A stretch of DNA of 8,935 nucleotides from an uncultured Bacillota bacterium (lineage in GTDB: Bacteria; Bacillota; Limnochordia; Limnochordales; ZCTH02-B6): assembly GCA_937916565.1 (NCBI GenBank), contig CALFSR010000222.1, positions 1-8,935 of the forward strand, read 5' to 3'. Made by a program: the position numbers and the translations under genes. Under the pieces are notes generated by a model, which was given only the letters and a program-made list of their open reading frames with translations, was not told where the DNA came from and did not search any database. Positions 7,501-8,935 of the stretch are shown one piece after another; position 1 is the first letter of the stretch; every line of letters starts with the position of its first letter.

Positions 7501-8086
7501 CCACCAGATCCCGCACGCGCTCTAAGTCCGCCTGAGCTTGCCCGAGCTTTTGGACGGCCTCCCGCTTCTGCGCCTGGTAGCGGCTCGTGCCCGCCGTCTC
7601 CTCCAAAAGCGCGCGCCGGTCCTGGGGATGGGCGCTGAGAACGCTGTCGACTTCCCCCTGCCCTACGACCGCCATGCCGCCCTTGCCGAGCCCTGTCCCG
7701 AGGAACAGGTCGTGAATGTCCTTGAGGCGAACGGGCTCACCGTTGATGAGGAACTCGCTCTCACCCGACCGGTAGACACGTCGCGTGACCGCGACTTCGC
7801 TGAAGGGCAAAGGCAGCGATTCGTCCGTATTGTCCAAAAGCAGGGTCACCTGGGCCATGCCGAGAGGCTTGCGGGTGGCGGTGCCGTTAAAGATAAGGTC
7901 GGGGGTCCTGGGCGAGCGCAGGGCCCGGCTGCTCTGCTCGCCCAATACCCAGCGGATCGCGTCCACGATGTTGCTCTTGCCGCTGCCGTTGGGCCCGACG
8001 ATGGCGGTAATGCCTGGCTCAAAGCGCAGTTCGGTCTTGTCGGGGAACGACTTGAAGCCCAGAAGCTGCAGGGCCGAAAGGCGCAA
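4535..8086 (-). CDS. smc: Chromosome condensation ATPase SMC
   Basis: SMC dimerises and, with ScpA and ScpB, forms the condensin that organises and helps segregate the chromosome, loading at ParB/parS sites. The 1183-residue product has the complete family layout at normal length. The N-terminal head has GFKSF (10-14), Walker A GPNGSGKS (31-38) and the Q-loop GQGEV (142-146). Two long Ala/Glu/Arg-rich coiled-coil arms (about 155-495 and 665-1020) flank a hinge (about 500-660) that ends in VPGGPVTGGS. The C-terminal head has the ABC signature LSGGE (1084-1088), Walker B with the catalytic Glu in YVLDEIDAALDEAN (1109-1122) and ITHR (1142-1145). The open frame begins at an ATG at 8128. I chose the TTG at 8086 because AAGGAGGTG lies just upstream and MRLSALQLLGFKSF then matches homologues residue for residue. 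The first 14 codons of the long frame would overlap the promoter. Long plus-strand frames across the arms are compositional shadows. Confidence 0.97.
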   Translation of the reverse strand: MRLSALQLLGFKSFPDKTELRFEPGITAIVGPNGSGKSNIVDAIRWVLGEQSSRALRSPRTPDLIFNGTATRKPLGMAQVTLLLDNTDESLPLPFSEVAVTRRVYRSGESEFLINGEPVRLKDIHDLFLGTGLGKGGMAVVGQGEVDSVLSAHPQDRRALLEETAGTSRYQAQKREAVQKLGQAQADLERVRDLVAELSARAQDLSVQAEAAARWRELSAALRQHQTARVAREWIAASQRWERGAEQLAAARASLDAAERELAAAEAAAEERRAELARAETDLEDARQALALAESRRAELVHGLELAEVQAAGIARQLAGIEADRKRRTQEQQEAARRVEELASQIAAQEAAVLAWREQAAAQERELAAYEAQHQEVAVQLEQARAEVIEVLQRLAHFRNELRRLDGEIKGEHARRERLGAALAALATERDAAKAALAEAEAASAAHAARLHEHKSRAEAAQAALAGLRQALTEARRSVDQIRAQLSEVRATRQALERLEESHAGYQPAVKAVLGAAPPLPGLVGTVAQLLVVPARVETAIHVALGASLQYLVMADEQAVQRAIDFLKARRAGRATFLALETLRGRPWPAEHADVLRTPGVVGRAAELVDHDPAVRIVADHLLGRTLVVEALPRALELARRLSAGVRLVTLAGELVVPGGPVTGGSASTDGGGGLLARRRELRDLAERARKLQGQLAEAEQAALAVAAQVEAIEEQLAAARAAAQEEEVALARQRQLQQSLAKDLERLEKSIALNLEERAEAEAAAAQAAQRLAGLQEEVAALEAREDELRQALADLTEQSRREEEGRRRRQDALSEQRARLAAQEEALRGLQREREQLTAQHAAVGEEEARLAREEAALTAERERLVAEARRLATLLPEAEAAAAAARERVAGAMAALDGTKAQSASAESARQAAAKAAESAREHVWAMEAEHGRHQAALESLAERMAELGVAPEQAAELAAGGDGSPREIQRLQAELEALGAVNLAASEELAELEQRLAFLREQQADLERAAGSLEEAIARLDRISEERFTATLEQVASAFDAMFQQLFGGGRAQLSLVPPDGGVDVHVQLPGRRIQHLLALSGGERALTAIALLFAMLRVNPSPFYVLDEIDAALDEANLSRFRRLLEDAARTAQFIVITHRATTMEAATVLYGVTAAQPGVSTLVSLDLKQAQAQVTSA

Positions 8087-8088
8087 CC

Positions 8089-8114
8089 GGGTGGCACCTC
8101 CTTGGTAACCACCC
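8089..8114. repeat. Inverted repeat with the smc Shine-Dalgarno in its loop
   Basis: On the plus strand GGGTGG (8089-8094) and CCACCC (8109-8114) are perfect 6-base inverted copies separated by 14 bases. In the mRNA this would be a GC-rich stem with the AAGGAGGTG ribosome binding site in the loop and the TTG start 2 bases past the stem. The stem is short and may be chance in such GC-rich sequence. Confidence 0.4.
8095..8103 (-). promoter_or_regulatory. Strong ribosome binding site deciding the smc start
   Basis: AAGGAGGTG is an almost full match to the anti-Shine-Dalgarno and ends 8 bases before the TTG at 8086. It lies inside the longer open frame starting at 8128, so it argues for the TTG start. 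It could compensate for a weak TTG start codon. Confidence 0.75.
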
Positions 8115-8118
8115 ATGC

Positions 8119-8147
8119 ATTGTACCATAGGGCGCGGATGATTTTAA
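8119..8147 (-). promoter_or_regulatory. Probable sigma-A promoter for smc-ftsY
   Basis: The minus strand reads TTAAAA (8147-8142; 4 of 6 match to TTGACA), a 17-base spacer, then TACAAT (8124-8119; 5 of 6 match to TATAAT). TGG just before the -10 gives an extended -10 (TGn). Transcription would start near 8112, giving a leader of about 26 bases before the TTG at 8086. The -35 overlaps the TAA stop of the sigma-factor gene (8146-8144), the same arrangement as at the ftsY-ylxM junction. This is one of few AT-rich patches in the window. Confidence 0.6.
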
Positions 8148-8842
8148 CCGCTAAGGCGGACGTTGAGCCGCATGCAAAGGTCTTTGCGACGCCTGCTGGC
8201 CGCAGGCACCCTCGGGTCCAGCAGCGACCCGTACCGCTCCACGAGGCGCCGCAGCTTAAGGCGGACCCGCGTGCGGGCGTTGTCCACCGCCTTGGCGCTT
8301 ACGCCGATGGCCCGTTCGATCTCCTGGACCGAGTAGCCCTGCAGGAGAAGGCTGAACACCGTATATTCCAAGAGCGACAGGTGGCTGCGCAAAAGGCGCG
8401 CCAAGTGCTGGGACACAAGCTTTTCCGCCACGCACTCAAGGGGGTCAAGTTGCGACGCGTCGTCGCAGCGTTCAAGGATAGTGCGCGAATCTTCGCCGGA
8501 AGGGCAGCTGTAGAGCGACACGGCCCCGTTGAGAGCCTTGTGCTTATTGCTGGTTGTCTGCTTGACGGCGTTGTGGACTTTGCGGGCAATGCAAAGATAC
8601 GCGAACGAGCTGAACTTGACCGGGAAGTCGTGCGGCCGGTACTCCGCGATCGCCCCGAGGAGTCCGATGAGGCCCTCCTGTACCAGGTCGTCGAACTCAA
8701 GGAAGCGCGAAGAGTAGCGACGCACGATGTGCTTAACCATGGGAATGTACTTCGCAACCAAGGCCTCCTTGGCTTCCGTGTCCCCGGCCCGGATACGGAC
8801 AAGCAAGGCCAGATCCCGCTCTTGATTGCCCTCGCCGCGCAT
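8144..8842 (-). CDS. sigH: SigH (Spo0H)-like RNA polymerase sigma factor
   Basis: This is a sigma-70 family factor with regions 2 and 4 only, most like SigH of Bacillota, which directs transition-phase, competence and early sporulation genes in Bacillus. In the 232-residue product, region 2 includes FDDLVQEGLIGLLGAI (50-65), the core-binding part, and KFSSFAYLCIARKVHNAV (76-93) for -10 recognition. The following KHKALNGAVSL (100-110) resembles the KHIPLN segment of B. subtilis SigH. Region 4 is a C-terminal HTH (about 160-190: SVQEIERAIGVSAKAVDNAR). About 30 further residues, including ASRRRKD, extend past the usual end. The start is ATG at 8842, with AAGGAGG ending 7 bases upstream; the frame extends to a TTG at 8881 but that would enclose the ribosome binding site. 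It lies 57 bases before smc, where rnc is common in Bacillota. The sigma-70 call is firm; SigH rather than another alternative sigma is likely, not certain. Confidence 0.82.
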   Translation of the reverse strand: MRGEGNQERDLALLVRIRAGDTEAKEALVAKYIPMVKHIVRRYSSRFLEFDDLVQEGLIGLLGAIAEYRPHDFPVKFSSFAYLCIARKVHNAVKQTTSNKHKALNGAVSLYSCPSGEDSRTILERCDDASQLDPLECVAEKLVSQHLARLLRSHLSLLEYTVFSLLLQGYSVQEIERAIGVSAKAVDNARTRVRLKLRRLVERYGSLLDPRVPAASRRRKDLCMRLNVRLSG

Positions 8843-8849
8843 CGCGTCC

Positions 8850-8856
8850 CCTCCTT
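8850..8856 (-). promoter_or_regulatory. Ribosome binding site deciding the sigma-factor start
   Basis: AAGGAGG ends 7 bases upstream of the ATG at 8842 and lies inside the longer frame from TTG at 8881. It supports the ATG start, which gives a protein beginning MRGEGNQERDLALL. Confidence 0.75.
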
Positions 8857-8935
8857 GTCCCGCCAGCCGTCCTTGGTTCAAAATCTATGGCTTGTCTTGG
8901 GGGACTATGACGCGAGGCGCGGCGAAGGCAGGCCG
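8857..8935. other. Leader upstream of the sigma-factor gene, no promoter recognised
   Basis: This edge stretch has no coding frame I can support. On the minus strand it contains a modest AT-rich patch with TAGATT (4 of 6 match to a -10 box), but no acceptable -35 at 16-18 bases. I see no SigH-type promoter either. The promoter of the sigma gene may lie beyond the window edge. Confidence 0.3.

Noticed and set aside
8087..8128. smc start at the ATG at 8128
   Set aside because: This start lies at the -10 region of the predicted promoter and puts a strong Shine-Dalgarno inside the gene. Homologues align to the TTG at 8086.
1..8935. Novel defence, mobile or biosynthetic system
   Set aside because: Every coding region belongs to a known housekeeping family in a conserved order. 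There are no transposase, phage, toxin or repeat-array signatures.

Overview
The window holds nine genes, all on the minus strand, and looks like a core housekeeping region of a high-GC, Gram-positive-type bacterium. Gene content and order (smc, ftsY, ylxM, ffh, rpsP, khpA, rimM, trmD) match the conserved Bacillota cluster. YlxM and a Spo0H/SigH-like sigma factor also point to Bacillota. The strong GC bias, alanine- and arginine-rich proteins and frequent GTG/TTG starts suggest a high-GC deep lineage (Limnochordia, Symbiobacteriia or Thermaerobacter-like). That placement is inference; no marker here settles genus or species.

Layout in transcription order, from high to low coordinates. A short leader (8843-8935) precedes a SigH-like sigma factor (8144-8842). 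A probable promoter sits at its end, followed by smc (4535-8086, chromosome condensation) and ftsY (3541-4464, SRP receptor). A near-consensus sigma-A promoter overlaps the ftsY stop codon and starts a second unit: ylxM (3044-3469), ffh (1634-2977), rpsP (1306-1584), khpA (1048-1278), rimM (499-1011) and trmD (1-493, cut by the window edge). There is no gene-free stretch above 100 bases and no visible intrinsic terminator.

The genes share themes. FtsY, YlxM and Ffh form the protein half of co-translational membrane targeting. RpsP, RimM, KhpA and TrmD concern 30S assembly, RNA binding and tRNA methylation. SMC handles chromosome organisation. The sigma factor is the least expected neighbour, since rnc (RNase III) commonly precedes smc in Bacillota.

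Several true starts lie inside longer open frames. They were placed using the Shine-Dalgarno: in most genes here GGAGG, or a one-base variant, ends exactly 7 bases before the start codon. I found no mobile element, CRISPR array, RNA gene or new system. The most interesting details are regulatory: two promoters whose -35 boxes overlap the previous gene's stop codon, a near-perfect inverted repeat at the ylxM transcription start, and an inverted repeat that places the smc Shine-Dalgarno in its loop.
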